DNA from: CAYTBN01 sp964542165
GTDB taxonomy: Bacteria; Myxococcota_A; UBA796; UBA9615; CAYRNR01
DNA: 40,183 bases
Direction of reading: 5' to 3'
Assembly (NCBI GenBank): GCA_964542165.1
Contig: CAZITQ010000064.1
Coordinates: 1-40,183, forward strand
The notes beneath the pieces are model-generated. The model saw only the letters and a program-made list of their open reading frames with translations, was not told where the DNA came from and did not search any database. Below are positions 7,952 through 16,018 of the stretch, one piece after another (position 1 is the stretch's first letter; each line of letters starts with the position of its first letter). Position numbers and translations under genes: made by a program.

Positions 7952-9535
7952 ATGAACCGAACGTCCTTTCTCTTCCTCCTCGCGTCACTGGCCTGGCCGG
8001 CGGGAGCCCTCGCCGCAGAGTACTTCGATGGCTTCGGCTTCTACCTGGGCGAATTGCACTCGCACACCGGGGCTTCGGGGGACGGCGGTTCCTCGGACCT
8101 GGGGCAGTGTTCGGGCGACTGCGGTTCAGCCCTGGACGTGGCGGGCCACGCCGAGGCCTACGGTCTGGACTTCATCTCCTACACCGACCACGCCAACGGC
8201 GGGCCGGTCTCGAACCCCGCCGACTTCCTGGTGGCCCAGGAGGCGATCCGCGAGGCCCACGACCCCGAAGGAGGCCTGGTGACGGTGCAGGCCGGCGAGC
8301 TGTTCTTCTCCGTGGACGGCCTGTCCCGGGGGCACAAGAACGTCTACTTCTTCGAGGACAACGACGACCTCGCGGGCATCACCATGGAGGACATGGCCTT
8401 CAACACGAACCTGTCCATCCTGGGCTCCTGCGAGGAGATCTGGACGTTCATGGACCAGCTGAGGGAGGACTGGGGCAAGTTGCTGGTCATCCCCCACCAC
8501 CCCGGCTTGCTCTCCGACATGGGGACCGACTGGGGCTGCCATGAGGGAGCGGACGCGCGATACCACTCACCGGCCGTCGAGATCTACTCCGGGCACGGGG
8601 ACAGCGCCACCTCCTCCACGACCTTCGACGTCCTGTGGATGGGAGTGAACGACGAGATGACCGTCGAGGCGGCCCTGGATCCCGAGGGGTATGCGCTGCG
8701 CCTGGGGTTCGTGGGCGGCACCGACCAGCACGACAGCCACCCCGGCTCGGTCTGCTCGACCGACACGGTGATGTACCACCATCCCTACGGCGGCGGCCTG
8801 ACCGTCGCCGTGCTGCCCGAATCCGAGGACTTCGACCGGGACACCCTCTACCAGGCCATCCGCAAGCGCACGACCTACGCCACCAGCGGTCCCCTGGTGC
8901 CGGCGGTGGTGGAGTACTGGGGCGATGGCGCCTACCTGGGTGGCATGGGCGAGGATCTGGACCTGGACGGCGTGGAGGAGCTCGCCGTGGAGCTCCGGGT
9001 TCCGGAGTCGTGGGACGCCTACGTGACCGAGGTCGTACTCGTCGGCCCCTCCACCAGCCTGCCGATGGGCTCCGCGGGCGGTGGCGTGTTCCTGGCCAGC
9101 GAGGAGGTGGCGAACCTGCCCGCCTATCTCTACCCGATCCTGATCGTCGACGGGGAGACCTGGTACGGCGAAGACGGCTGCGCCGACGCCGGTGACGACG
9201 CCGAGGAGCGCGTCTGGCTGTCGCCCACCTGGTTCACCCCCCATCCCGACGGCCCTCTCCCCGAGGACGACGACGATGACGACGATGACGACGACACCGG
9301 CTCGGGGGACGACACCACGGGCGACGACGACACCACGGGCGACGACGACACGACCGGAGCCGACGACGACCATGACAACAACGTGGGCAACGGGTACCTG
9401 ACCGATCCCGAGGTCGGTGGGATCTGTCGCTGCACCTCCTCCCCCGCTCGCCACGCCTCGATCGGAGGGGCGGTGGGTGTCGCCCTGGTCCTGGTGCTCG
9501 TGCGACGGCGGTCCACCCCCCGGACCCTCCGATGA
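7952..9535 (+). CDS. Secreted PHP-fold metallohydrolase (CehA/McbA-like) with MYXO-CTERM tail
   Basis: 527 residues from ATG at 7952 with GAGGG 6 bases upstream. Signal peptide about 1-21 (FLFLLASLAWPAGALA). The PHP metal ligands are visible: GELHSHTGASGDG (H36, H38), YTDHANGG (D79, H80), VIPHHPG, and GTDQHDSHPG. Such enzymes hydrolyse phosphoester, carbamate or related bonds with a di- or trinuclear metal centre; the substrate is unknown. After the catalytic domain comes an Asp-rich spacer with TGDDDTTGDDD repeats (DNA about 9263-9357), then CRC, a hydrophobic helix and VRRRS, the layout of a MYXO-CTERM sorting signal that anchors proteins at the cell surface after processing. Coupled by ATGA to the next gene. 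Confidence 0.88.
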   Translation: MNRTSFLFLLASLAWPAGALAAEYFDGFGFYLGELHSHTGASGDGGSSDLGQCSGDCGSALDVAGHAEAYGLDFISYTDHANGGPVSNPADFLVAQEAIREAHDPEGGLVTVQAGELFFSVDGLSRGHKNVYFFEDNDDLAGITMEDMAFNTNLSILGSCEEIWTFMDQLREDWGKLLVIPHHPGLLSDMGTDWGCHEGADARYHSPAVEIYSGHGDSATSSTTFDVLWMGVNDEMTVEAALDPEGYALRLGFVGGTDQHDSHPGSVCSTDTVMYHHPYGGGLTVAVLPESEDFDRDTLYQAIRKRTTYATSGPLVPAVVEYWGDGAYLGGMGEDLDLDGVEELAVELRVPESWDAYVTEVVLVGPSTSLPMGSAGGGVFLASEEVANLPAYLYPILIVDGETWYGEDGCADAGDDAEERVWLSPTWFTPHPDGPLPEDDDDDDDDDDTGSGDDTTGDDDTTGDDDTTGADDDHDNNVGNGYLTDPEVGGICRCTSSPARHASIGGAVGVALVLVLVRRRSTPRTLR

Positions 9536-9843
9536 ACGCGCCGATCCGCGACAAGCTCGCGTGGGTGTGGGGGGTCGCCGTGGGGGGTGCCGTGCCCCGC
9601 AACCCCGGTGGGGGCGCCTGGTTCGTGGTCGCGGGCTACCTCTATCCCGGCCTCGCGGCCGTGGCCGTGGCCCGGGACGACACCGGCCGGGTGGCCGAGT
9701 GGATCGCCACGGGCCAGCTGCGCAAGCCCACCGACGAAGAGGCGACGACCTGGGGCGCCGACCTCGACACCCCCTTCGAGTTCCTGATCGTCCAGCCCTT
9801 CGTCATCGCGCGTACGCGTGGGGAGCCCGTACGCGTAGATTAG
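9532..9843 (+). CDS. Small conserved-looking protein of unknown function
   Basis: 103 residues, start ATG overlapping the PHP gene stop (ATGA), which is the main reason for calling it. It has no signal peptide but is rich in aromatic and hydrophobic residues in its first half (WVWGVAVGG, WFVVAGYLYPG), followed by a polar segment (RKPTDEEATTWGADLDTPFEF). No family recognised. A 7-bp-arm inverted repeat lies across its last codons. Confidence 0.55.
   Translation: MNAPIRDKLAWVWGVAVGGAVPRNPGGGAWFVVAGYLYPGLAAVAVARDDTGRVAEWIATGQLRKPTDEEATTWGADLDTPFEFLIVQPFVIARTRGEPVRVD
9809..9835. repeat. Inverted repeat CGCGTAC / GTACGCG at the end of the 103-residue gene
   Basis: CGCGTAC (9809-9815) and GTACGCG (9829-9835) are perfect 7-bp arms around a 13-base loop. 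The arms also contain ACGCGT palindromes, and the motif GTACGCGT occurs twice within 25 bases. No T run follows, so an intrinsic terminator is unlikely. It lies about 50 bp before the ArsA operon start and could be an operator or an RNA hairpin at the operon junction. Confidence 0.45.
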
Positions 9844-9886
9844 GGGTTGCCTTCACCTCGGCTAGGCTTCACATTCACGCGCACCG

Positions 9887-10831
9887 ATGAGTGATCCGGC
9901 CCCCGAGACCCTCCCGGTCGAGCACTGTGACTGGCTGACCCGACGTGTGGTTCTGGTCACGGGCAAGGGCGGGGTGGGACGGACGACCGTGACCGCGGCC
10001 ATGGCGCGTGTGGCCGCCCGGGCGGGCCGGCGCGTGGTCGTCGCGGCCATCGGAGAGCCGGGCGGCGACTACCAGCCGCTGGCGCGCATCTACGGTCGCG
10101 ACCTGCTCCCCGAAAAACCCAAGGAGCTGGAGCCGGGGATCTGGGGCTGCCTGCTCTGGTCCCGGATGGGCCACCGGCTCTTCCTGGAGCGCGTGCTGCC
10201 GTCGGTCCTGGTGCGCCCTGCGATGCGGTCCAAGTCCATCCAGCGGCTGCTGGACGCGGCGCCGTCGTTCCACGAGATGGGGGTGTTCTACTGCCTGTTG
10301 CACCTGTTGATCTCCAAGCGCCATGACGGCTCTCCCGAGTTCGACCTGGTGCTGTTCGACATGCCCGCGACCGGCCACTCGCTGGCGCTCACCGGTCTCC
10401 CCGACATCCTCCTGCAGCTGATGCCCACCGGCCCCATCGCCGAGGTGCTGCGCGAGGGACAGGGCCACTTCAACGATCCTGCCCAGACCTCGGCCTGCGT
10501 GGTCACCCTGCCCGAGACCCTGCCGGTCAGCGAGAGCCTGGAACTGATCGATGGGCTCCTCGAGACGGACATCCCGGTGGGGACGACCCTGGTCAACCGG
10601 GTACGGCACGATCCCTTCGACGCCGACGAGCGGACGGCCCTGGCGGCCGCCCTGGACGGGCACATGCTCTTCGGTTCCCAGCGGTTCCGCGCGATGACGG
10701 GGATCCAGGCGTCCATCCAGCGCCTCGAGGACAACATCGTCGGGCCCGTGACCCGGATCCCCGAGTGCGACCCCACACGAAGCGATCTCATCGACCAGGT
10801 CGCGGACGCGCTCTCCGGCGAGGTTCCATGA
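9887..10831 (+). CDS. ArsA/Get3-like P-loop ATPase, first of a pair (Walker lysine replaced by Arg)
   Basis: 314 residues from ATG at 9887. The deviant Walker A reads TGKGGVGRTT: signature Lys (K27) is present but the canonical P-loop Lys is Arg (R32). Later motifs fit the family: LVLFDMPATGHSLAL (switch region, DxPxTGH) and a VNRVR strand. The family hydrolyses ATP to move arsenite or, in Get3, to hand membrane-anchored proteins to their receptor; no arsenic genes (arsB, arsC, arsR) are nearby. It overlaps the second ATPase by ATGA. Adjacent ArsA-like pairs are known in Actinobacteria and Myxococcota and at least one forms a heterocomplex. I infer the same here. Confidence 0.88.
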   Translation: MSDPAPETLPVEHCDWLTRRVVLVTGKGGVGRTTVTAAMARVAARAGRRVVVAAIGEPGGDYQPLARIYGRDLLPEKPKELEPGIWGCLLWSRMGHRLFLERVLPSVLVRPAMRSKSIQRLLDAAPSFHEMGVFYCLLHLLISKRHDGSPEFDLVLFDMPATGHSLALTGLPDILLQLMPTGPIAEVLREGQGHFNDPAQTSACVVTLPETLPVSESLELIDGLLETDIPVGTTLVNRVRHDPFDADERTALAAALDGHMLFGSQRFRAMTGIQASIQRLEDNIVGPVTRIPECDPTRSDLIDQVADALSGEVP

Positions 10832-11985
10832 ACGGGACCCTACCGGGGCTGATCCGGGACGCCCGCATCATCGTGTGCTGCGGCGCCGGCGGGGTGGGCA
10901 AGACCACCGTGGCCACGGGGCTGGCGCTCGCGGCCGCGCGTCGGGGACGCAAGGTCCTCGCCTTGACCGTGGATCCCTCCCGACGCCTCGCCGAGACCCT
11001 CGGTGTGCAGCGCAACCTCAGGTCGCCGGTCCCCGTGCCCCGGGCGCACCTGGAGCGGGCCGGTCTGGCCGGGGACGTGGAGCTGGACGCCTGGATGCTG
11101 GATCCCCAGCAGGTGGCCAACCGGGTGGTCAAGCGATTCGCCAGGAGCCCGGAGCACCTGGCGCGGTTGATGGACAACCGCGTCTACCGCCAGATGACCC
11201 GGATGGTGGCCGGCATGCAGGAGTACACCGCGATGGAGGCGGTGCACGGGTTCATGGAGGAGGGCCGCTACGACCTGCTGGTCCTCGACACCCCCCCCTC
11301 CCGCCACGCCCTGGACTTCCTGGAGGGACCGTCGAAGCTGCAGCGGTTCTTCGACGGCCGCATCTTCCGGCTGTTCACACCCACGGAGAAGGCCAGCCCC
11401 ATCCGGCGGGCCGCCGCGAGACTGATTCGCAAGACCCTCGGCGTGGCCCTCGGAGAGGACAACTTCGACGAACTGCAGGAGTTCTTCGTCTCCTTCGGAG
11501 AGCTGTTCACCATGCTCACCGGCAACGCGACGCGGACCCGCCAGTTGCTGGGGGATCCGGAGACGGTGGGTTTCTTGCTGGTGACGTCGACCGCGCCCGA
11601 AGCCATCGAGGACGCCCTGTTCTTCCGCTCGCGGACCGGCGCGCTCGAGATGCCCTTCAGCGGCTTTGTGCTCAACCGCAGCCAGGCCCGGCTGGACGGC
11701 CGCACGCTGCCAGACGAGACCCTGTTCGGCGCCGAGGTGACCCAGGTCCAGCGCAGCGCCCTGGACAAGTTGCTGGCGCTCGCCGAGGTCGAACACGCGG
11801 ACATGCTTCACGACCAGCAGCTCCTCGAGGACCTGAGAGAGCAGGCGGGCCCCGGCGCGTTCGCCGTGGCGCTGCCGGACATCCCCGGGGGAGCACACGG
11901 GCTGCCCGAGTTGCTCGAGCTGTCGGACGTGCTGGTGGAGGGGGACGAGGTGGAGGCCGCCGCAGCCGACGGGGGTGCAGGATGA
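10828..11985 (+). CDS. ArsA/Get3-like P-loop ATPase, second of the pair (signature lysine replaced by Ala)
   Basis: 385 residues from ATG at 10828, overlapping the first ATPase (ATGA). Walker A reads CGAGGVGKTT: canonical Lys K25 is present but the signature Lys position is Ala (A20), the mirror image of its partner. Further motifs: LTVDPSRRLAETLG, LLVLDTPPSRHALDFL (switch II, DTPP), and a long helical region (TPTEKASPIRRAAARLIRKTLG and EFFVSFGELFTMLTG) like the client-binding helices of ArsA/Get3. No metal-binding CxxC for Get3-type dimerisation is seen; the only Cys pair is CC before the P-loop. The next gene, a secreted protein, overlaps by ATGA. Confidence 0.9.
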   Translation: MNGTLPGLIRDARIIVCCGAGGVGKTTVATGLALAAARRGRKVLALTVDPSRRLAETLGVQRNLRSPVPVPRAHLERAGLAGDVELDAWMLDPQQVANRVVKRFARSPEHLARLMDNRVYRQMTRMVAGMQEYTAMEAVHGFMEEGRYDLLVLDTPPSRHALDFLEGPSKLQRFFDGRIFRLFTPTEKASPIRRAAARLIRKTLGVALGEDNFDELQEFFVSFGELFTMLTGNATRTRQLLGDPETVGFLLVTSTAPEAIEDALFFRSRTGALEMPFSGFVLNRSQARLDGRTLPDETLFGAEVTQVQRSALDKLLALAEVEHADMLHDQQLLEDLREQAGPGAFAVALPDIPGGAHGLPELLELSDVLVEGDEVEAAAADGGAG

Positions 11986-12593
11986 GCCGGTCGGACCGGC
12001 GCCCACGCACCCGGATCACAGCGACGGCCCTTTCGGTGCTGCTGCCCCTCCTCGGGCTGTCCCTCCCCGCGCCCACCGCCCACGCCGACCCGGACGCAGA
12101 CCCGGTCCAGGTGGAGCTGGAGGTGGAAAAGAAGCTCAAGCGGACGCCCAGGGGGCTCCGCGGGTCCGTGCGGATGACCTTCCGCAACCGGGGCGACCAG
12201 AGCGTCGAGCTGGTGTACCCCGAGATTCACGGCCTGGTGTTCCGCGACTCGACCTCGGGCGAGCTCCACGTGCTCGTCCATCCCTGCCAGTGTGTGCGGG
12301 ACGTCCGCCATCCGGAGCGCGCGGAGCGCATCACCCTCGAGCCCGGAAGCGAGGTCGAACGGACCCTCGACGAGTTCGGCTGCAGCGGTTCCGCCTGGCA
12401 CCCGCCGCCGCGGGGCAGCTACGAACTCACCTACCGGATCCACGCTGCGGCCGAGACCGGGACGGGGACGGGGTCGGACGGCGCCGGGGCATCGCCCCAG
12501 GATCTCACCCGAGACTGCCGCACACGCTACGCCGACGAGACCTACTGGGAGGGCGCCCACCGCTCGGCGCCGGTGGCGGTCCGTCTCCGCTGA
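11982..12593 (+). CDS. Secreted protein of unknown function, third gene of the ArsA operon
   Basis: 203 residues from ATG at 11982 (ATGA overlap). A clear signal peptide covers about residues 11-36 (ALSVLLPLLGLSLPAPTAHA). The mature part looks like an immunoglobulin-type sandwich: RGSVRMTFRNRGDQSVELVYPEI, then SYELTYRIHAA. It contains HPCQCVRD, a later FGCSG and DCRTRYADETYWEGAH, so disulfides are likely. No family recognised. Its tight coupling to two targeting-type ATPases raises the idea that it works with their client, but nothing in the sequence proves that. Confidence 0.7.
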   Translation: MSRSDRRPRTRITATALSVLLPLLGLSLPAPTAHADPDADPVQVELEVEKKLKRTPRGLRGSVRMTFRNRGDQSVELVYPEIHGLVFRDSTSGELHVLVHPCQCVRDVRHPERAERITLEPGSEVERTLDEFGCSGSAWHPPPRGSYELTYRIHAAAETGTGTGSDGAGASPQDLTRDCRTRYADETYWEGAHRSAPVAVRLR

Positions 12594-12603
12594 CGAACCG
12601 GAG

Positions 12604-14382
12604 TCACCAGGTCAGCTCCTGGGCATCGGAGGAGCGGCGCAGATCCTCCCAGACGACCCGGGACAGGTCGACCTCTCGGCCCTCGCCGTCCACGCGCACG
12701 GTCGCGGTCCCCCGGTGCCAGGCGTCGAGGAGCACCCCACCCTCGCGGTCGGCGACGCCGCCGACCGGGGTGAGCCCTGGGACCTCGATCCACGCCGTCT
12801 GTCCGGGCCTCAACCCCTGGACCCGGACCCTGGCGCTGGCCCGCCGACGATCGGGTGACAGGGGCGGCACACCCAGCTGTTTCGCCACGCCTGCCCAGGC
12901 CCCCTCCCACTCCCGCTGCGGCGCTCCCTCGCGGTCGGGGATCACGCCGCCGAGCGCGCCGTCCTCGACGGCCTGGGCGAAGGTCCGCGCGGACACCGCG
13001 CCGCGGGCGCTGGGGGTCTCGACGATGGTCTCGACGATCCACCCCTCCATGCCGAATCCAGGATCCCCCCCGGCTCCGCCCAGGAGATCTCGCCGGAGCC
13101 CCTCCCCGGGGATCGGCCGGGACGGGAACTGCACCCCGGCGGCAGGCGTCCCCCGGGGATCGTTCTCCGTGAGGGTCCGGCAGAGGGCGTCGGCCGAGTC
13201 CCGGTCCCCCTCGCAGGCCCACAGCGCCACCGAGGGGTAGGGCGCAGCGGTCCAGGCCAGGGCATGGTCCTGGTCCCGGAGAACCCCGGCCTGGGTCTGG
13301 ACGGCCTCTCGTCGTTCCGACGGCTGGATCCCTGCCCAGAGGCGATGGTCGCAGCGGGGCAGGACCACCACCGGCACGCCCAGTTCGTCCGCCTCGGCGA
13401 GCCAGGACGGTGACGGGACGGTCCCGTGGATCTCCAGTGCGTTCACCCCGGCCGTGACCCAGCTCCCGAGCTGCTCGTGGGGGGGCACCGCCGGATCGGC
13501 GCGGATCGCCATCAGCGGATGGTGCTCCCCGTCGAGACGGGTCTGGCCGCCCTCGAAGGTCACCGACCGCACGCCGGTCCGCCGTGACGCACGGTCGAGG
13601 ACACCGCCGTCGCCGTCCAGGAGGGTCGCGACCACGTTCACCAGGCCCGCATCACCCGGGTCGCCGGGCGTCCACCGGGGCCCGGACCAGGAGGCGGACG
13701 CCACCGTCGCCAGGCCTCCGGCCTCGATCGGAGCCGTTCCGCCCCACCGCAGTCGCTCGCCGTCGAGCCAGGCCTCCACCTGGACCGCGTTGCCCGGCTG
13801 GGCTCCGTGGACCCGCACCGCGGCACCGACCCCCTCGCCTTCGGCCACCAGCGCCAGCGAGCGGATCCAGGACTCGGGGTGCAGGATCAGCGAGACGTCG
13901 TCGCCCAGCGTGGGCTCGTGGACACAGCCGTTGGTGACCAGCACGGGCAACGTCGCCGGGCTGTCCACCAGGGCGCGGAGCTCGTTCACCCCCGCCCGCA
14001 GGTGTTCGCCCACGTCGACCTCGGTCGGCCCCGGACCGCCGTCGACCACCGCCAGGTCCACGCCGTTGAGGGTCAACGCTGCCCTGCCCCGGAGCCCGGG
14101 GAGGACCAGCGTGCCGGAGGCGCGCAGGCGCTCGGCGGGGATCTCGAACGAGAGCTCGGTGACGATCGGTTCGCGGGGTTCACACCCCGGTGGGCGCGGC
14201 GCGCTCACCGCACCCCGGACGGGGATCGGGCCGTGATCGCCCAGCTGCAGCACGCACTGCATCCCCTCGACCGACGGGGGCCCGGCGCCCGGATCCCCGT
14301 CGGAGGATCGGTTGCCGCAGGCCATGAACAGACCTGCGGCGGACAACAGGGCCGCGGCCAGCGTTCCTCGCACGTTCCTCAC
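12604..14382 (-). CDS. Lipoprotein resembling glycoside hydrolase family 2, probably catalytically altered
   Basis: 592 residues from GTG at 14382 (GGGGAG just upstream; another in-frame GTG at 14373 is possible). Signal peptide ends in the lipobox LFMAC (C22). An N-terminal beta-sandwich (about 65-160) has the sugar-binding look of GH2 enzymes (LPGLRGRAALTLNGV, EVDVGEHLRAGVNELR). A second sandwich follows, then a TIM-barrel-like region: GVNALEIHGTVPSPSWLAEAD and AAPYPSVALWACEGDRDS, which aligns with the GH2 block HPSvilWslgNE. The usual Asn-Glu acid/base pair is not there (CEGD at about 390-393), so the enzyme may be inactive or work differently. Convergent with the ArsA operon, 10 bp apart. 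Confidence 0.7.
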   Translation of the reverse strand: MRNVRGTLAAALLSAAGLFMACGNRSSDGDPGAGPPSVEGMQCVLQLGDHGPIPVRGAVSAPRPPGCEPREPIVTELSFEIPAERLRASGTLVLPGLRGRAALTLNGVDLAVVDGGPGPTEVDVGEHLRAGVNELRALVDSPATLPVLVTNGCVHEPTLGDDVSLILHPESWIRSLALVAEGEGVGAAVRVHGAQPGNAVQVEAWLDGERLRWGGTAPIEAGGLATVASASWSGPRWTPGDPGDAGLVNVVATLLDGDGGVLDRASRRTGVRSVTFEGGQTRLDGEHHPLMAIRADPAVPPHEQLGSWVTAGVNALEIHGTVPSPSWLAEADELGVPVVVLPRCDHRLWAGIQPSERREAVQTQAGVLRDQDHALAWTAAPYPSVALWACEGDRDSADALCRTLTENDPRGTPAAGVQFPSRPIPGEGLRRDLLGGAGGDPGFGMEGWIVETIVETPSARGAVSARTFAQAVEDGALGGVIPDREGAPQREWEGAWAGVAKQLGVPPLSPDRRRASARVRVQGLRPGQTAWIEVPGLTPVGGVADREGGVLLDAWHRGTATVRVDGEGREVDLSRVVWEDLRRSSDAQELTW

Positions 14383-14393
14383 GTTCTCCCCGT

Positions 14394-14411
14394 TCCGCCC
14401 TCCCGGGCGGA
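14394..14411 (-). promoter_or_regulatory. Hairpin in the leader of the GH2-like gene
   Basis: TCCGCCC-TCCC-GGGCGGA on the plus strand: perfect 7-bp arms, 4-base loop, ending 11 bases before the GTG start at 14382 and close to its GGGGAG ribosome site. In the transcript it could shield the ribosome site, or be the remnant of a terminator after the glycosyltransferase gene upstream. No T run follows on either strand. Confidence 0.4.
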
Positions 14412-14512
14412 CCGACAACAGCGTAACAACGCGCGGTCCGGGACGCACGACCCCAGCCCGTGGGGAGGCCTTCCGCCGTGGCACCCGGTCGTGGAGGCTT
14501 CGCCCGGGGCTG

Positions 14513-16018
14513 TCAGGGCTCGCAGGGGGGCTCGAGGATCCACCCTTGCTGACGGACGAAGGCCACGTACGGCGCGCCGGGGGCGGGCAGGGACCCGTGG
14601 CAGGGCCGGTTCTCTCCGCGCAGGTCGGGACGGAGCCGGTACACGCTGTACAGGGGGCTGGCCAGCTCGACCTCGCCCCAGCCCTCGTGGTCCGGGGATC
14701 CCGGTCCGAACCAGACCACCTTCCACTCCAGCGGCGACCCCTGGCTCCAGTGGACCTTGGGCAACGGGCAGTACATGAGCGCCTGGCTCTCGTCGTTGCC
14801 CGCCACGGCGCCGGGCTCCAGCTGCCGGCAGAGCTCGGAGCCGAACCAGGAGAGCTGGTGGGTCTGGAAGGCCTGCTGCTGCATGTCCCTCGCCCGCTGG
14901 GGCCAGCCCGTGAGCGTCCAGGCGAAGCAGGCGATTCCCGCGGCGGCCACGCCCCCCGCGAGCCATCGGCGGCGGATCGAAGACACGCTCACTGCCCACG
15001 AAGCCACCGCCACCGGCAGGATCACCGCCAGGTGGCGTTCCTTGACCAGCACCAGCAGGCCCACCAGGAACGGGGCGAGGGCCAGGGCGAGCCAGCGTTG
15101 CTCCCGCCGTCGACCTGCCAGACCCAGGACGAGGCCGAGTCCGATCCAGGCCCACAGCGCCGGGAACTGGCGCAGGACGTGGTTGCCGTAGAACCACAGT
15201 CGAGGGAGCAGCGGTCCCCGATGGAGGCGCGCCGAGAACCCGTCCCGGCCGAACTCCTGCCAGAACGGCGGCCGTTCGGCGGAGAGCACGTCCCCCACCG
15301 GCTCCCAGATCCTCGCCAGCAGGGGCAGCTCCGGCCGGGGTAGCTCCCGGTAGGGCTGCAACCCGATCAGCAACAGCGGCACACCGACGATCAGCAGGAC
15401 CCGCAGGACCCGCCGCGGTGGGGTCCCGGGCATCTTCACCGCGGCGAGGAGCAACGCGGGGAGCAGCAACACCCCCTGCTCCCGAACGAGGAGGGCCGCG
15501 ATGGCCGCGCCCACCAGCAGCCCAGCGGACCCCCGGGCCCCGCGCTTCAGCGACGCGCAACCCAGGGCGAGGGCCAGCGCGAAGACCACCAGCGCGGGGG
15601 CGTCGGGCTGCAGCTGCACGCCAAAGCAGGCCACCGCCGGGTGGCCCAGGACCAGGACCCCGGCGACCGCGGCCCAGGGACGCGTGGCGCCCGCGGCGCG
15701 GGCCAGGGCGTAGGCCGCCGGACCCACCAGCGGCATCGCCGCCAGCACCAGGCCCGTGGCGGTCCCGATGCGATCCAGCCCCAGGACGCCGTGCCCCACG
15801 GCCACCAGGGCAGGGAAGCCCGGCATGACCGCAGTCGGACGTCCGGCCAGGATGTCCAGGGGGGTGAGGACCCACAGGGAGGGATCGGAGCCGGCGGGGT
15901 ACAGCAGGTCGAGGCTGTGGCGCAGGAGCAGCGGCGCGAGCCCGCCGGCCAGGGCCAGGGGTAACGCCCAGGCCAGATCGGGCAGCAGGCGCCGGATCGC
16001 CGGAGGGATCTCCCTCAT
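14513..16018 (-). CDS. GT-C fold membrane glycosyltransferase (PMT/ArnT-like)
   Basis: 501 residues from ATG at 16018, overlapping the methyltransferase stop (ATGA). The first two thirds carry about ten hydrophobic helices (ALPLALAGGLAPLLLRH, LLVGAAIAALLVREQGVLLLPALLL, IGLGLVLGLAG, LVVGLLVLV-type segments). The first external loop (LLYPAGSDPSLWVLTPLD) holds the acidic residue region of GT-C enzymes. A soluble C-terminal part of about 115 residues (from WPQRARDMQQQAF to the end) contains four Cys (LCRQLEP, MYCPLPKVHW, RPCHGSL, EPPCEP), suggesting an oxidised periplasmic domain. Sugar donor and acceptor are unknown. The methyltransferase partner suggests a shared glycan or lipid modification pathway, but this is inference. 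Confidence 0.8.
   Translation of the reverse strand: MREIPPAIRRLLPDLAWALPLALAGGLAPLLLRHSLDLLYPAGSDPSLWVLTPLDILAGRPTAVMPGFPALVAVGHGVLGLDRIGTATGLVLAAMPLVGPAAYALARAAGATRPWAAVAGVLVLGHPAVACFGVQLQPDAPALVVFALALALGCASLKRGARGSAGLLVGAAIAALLVREQGVLLLPALLLAAVKMPGTPPRRVLRVLLIVGVPLLLIGLQPYRELPRPELPLLARIWEPVGDVLSAERPPFWQEFGRDGFSARLHRGPLLPRLWFYGNHVLRQFPALWAWIGLGLVLGLAGRRREQRWLALALAPFLVGLLVLVKERHLAVILPVAVASWAVSVSSIRRRWLAGGVAAAGIACFAWTLTGWPQRARDMQQQAFQTHQLSWFGSELCRQLEPGAVAGNDESQALMYCPLPKVHWSQGSPLEWKVVWFGPGSPDHEGWGEVELASPLYSVYRLRPDLRGENRPCHGSLPAPGAPYVAFVRQQGWILEPPCEP

Noticed and set aside
9887..11985. Arsenite efflux operon
   Set aside because: No arsB, arsC, arsD or arsR is near, and the P-loop substitutions do not match classical ArsA; the family name alone does not support arsenic resistance.
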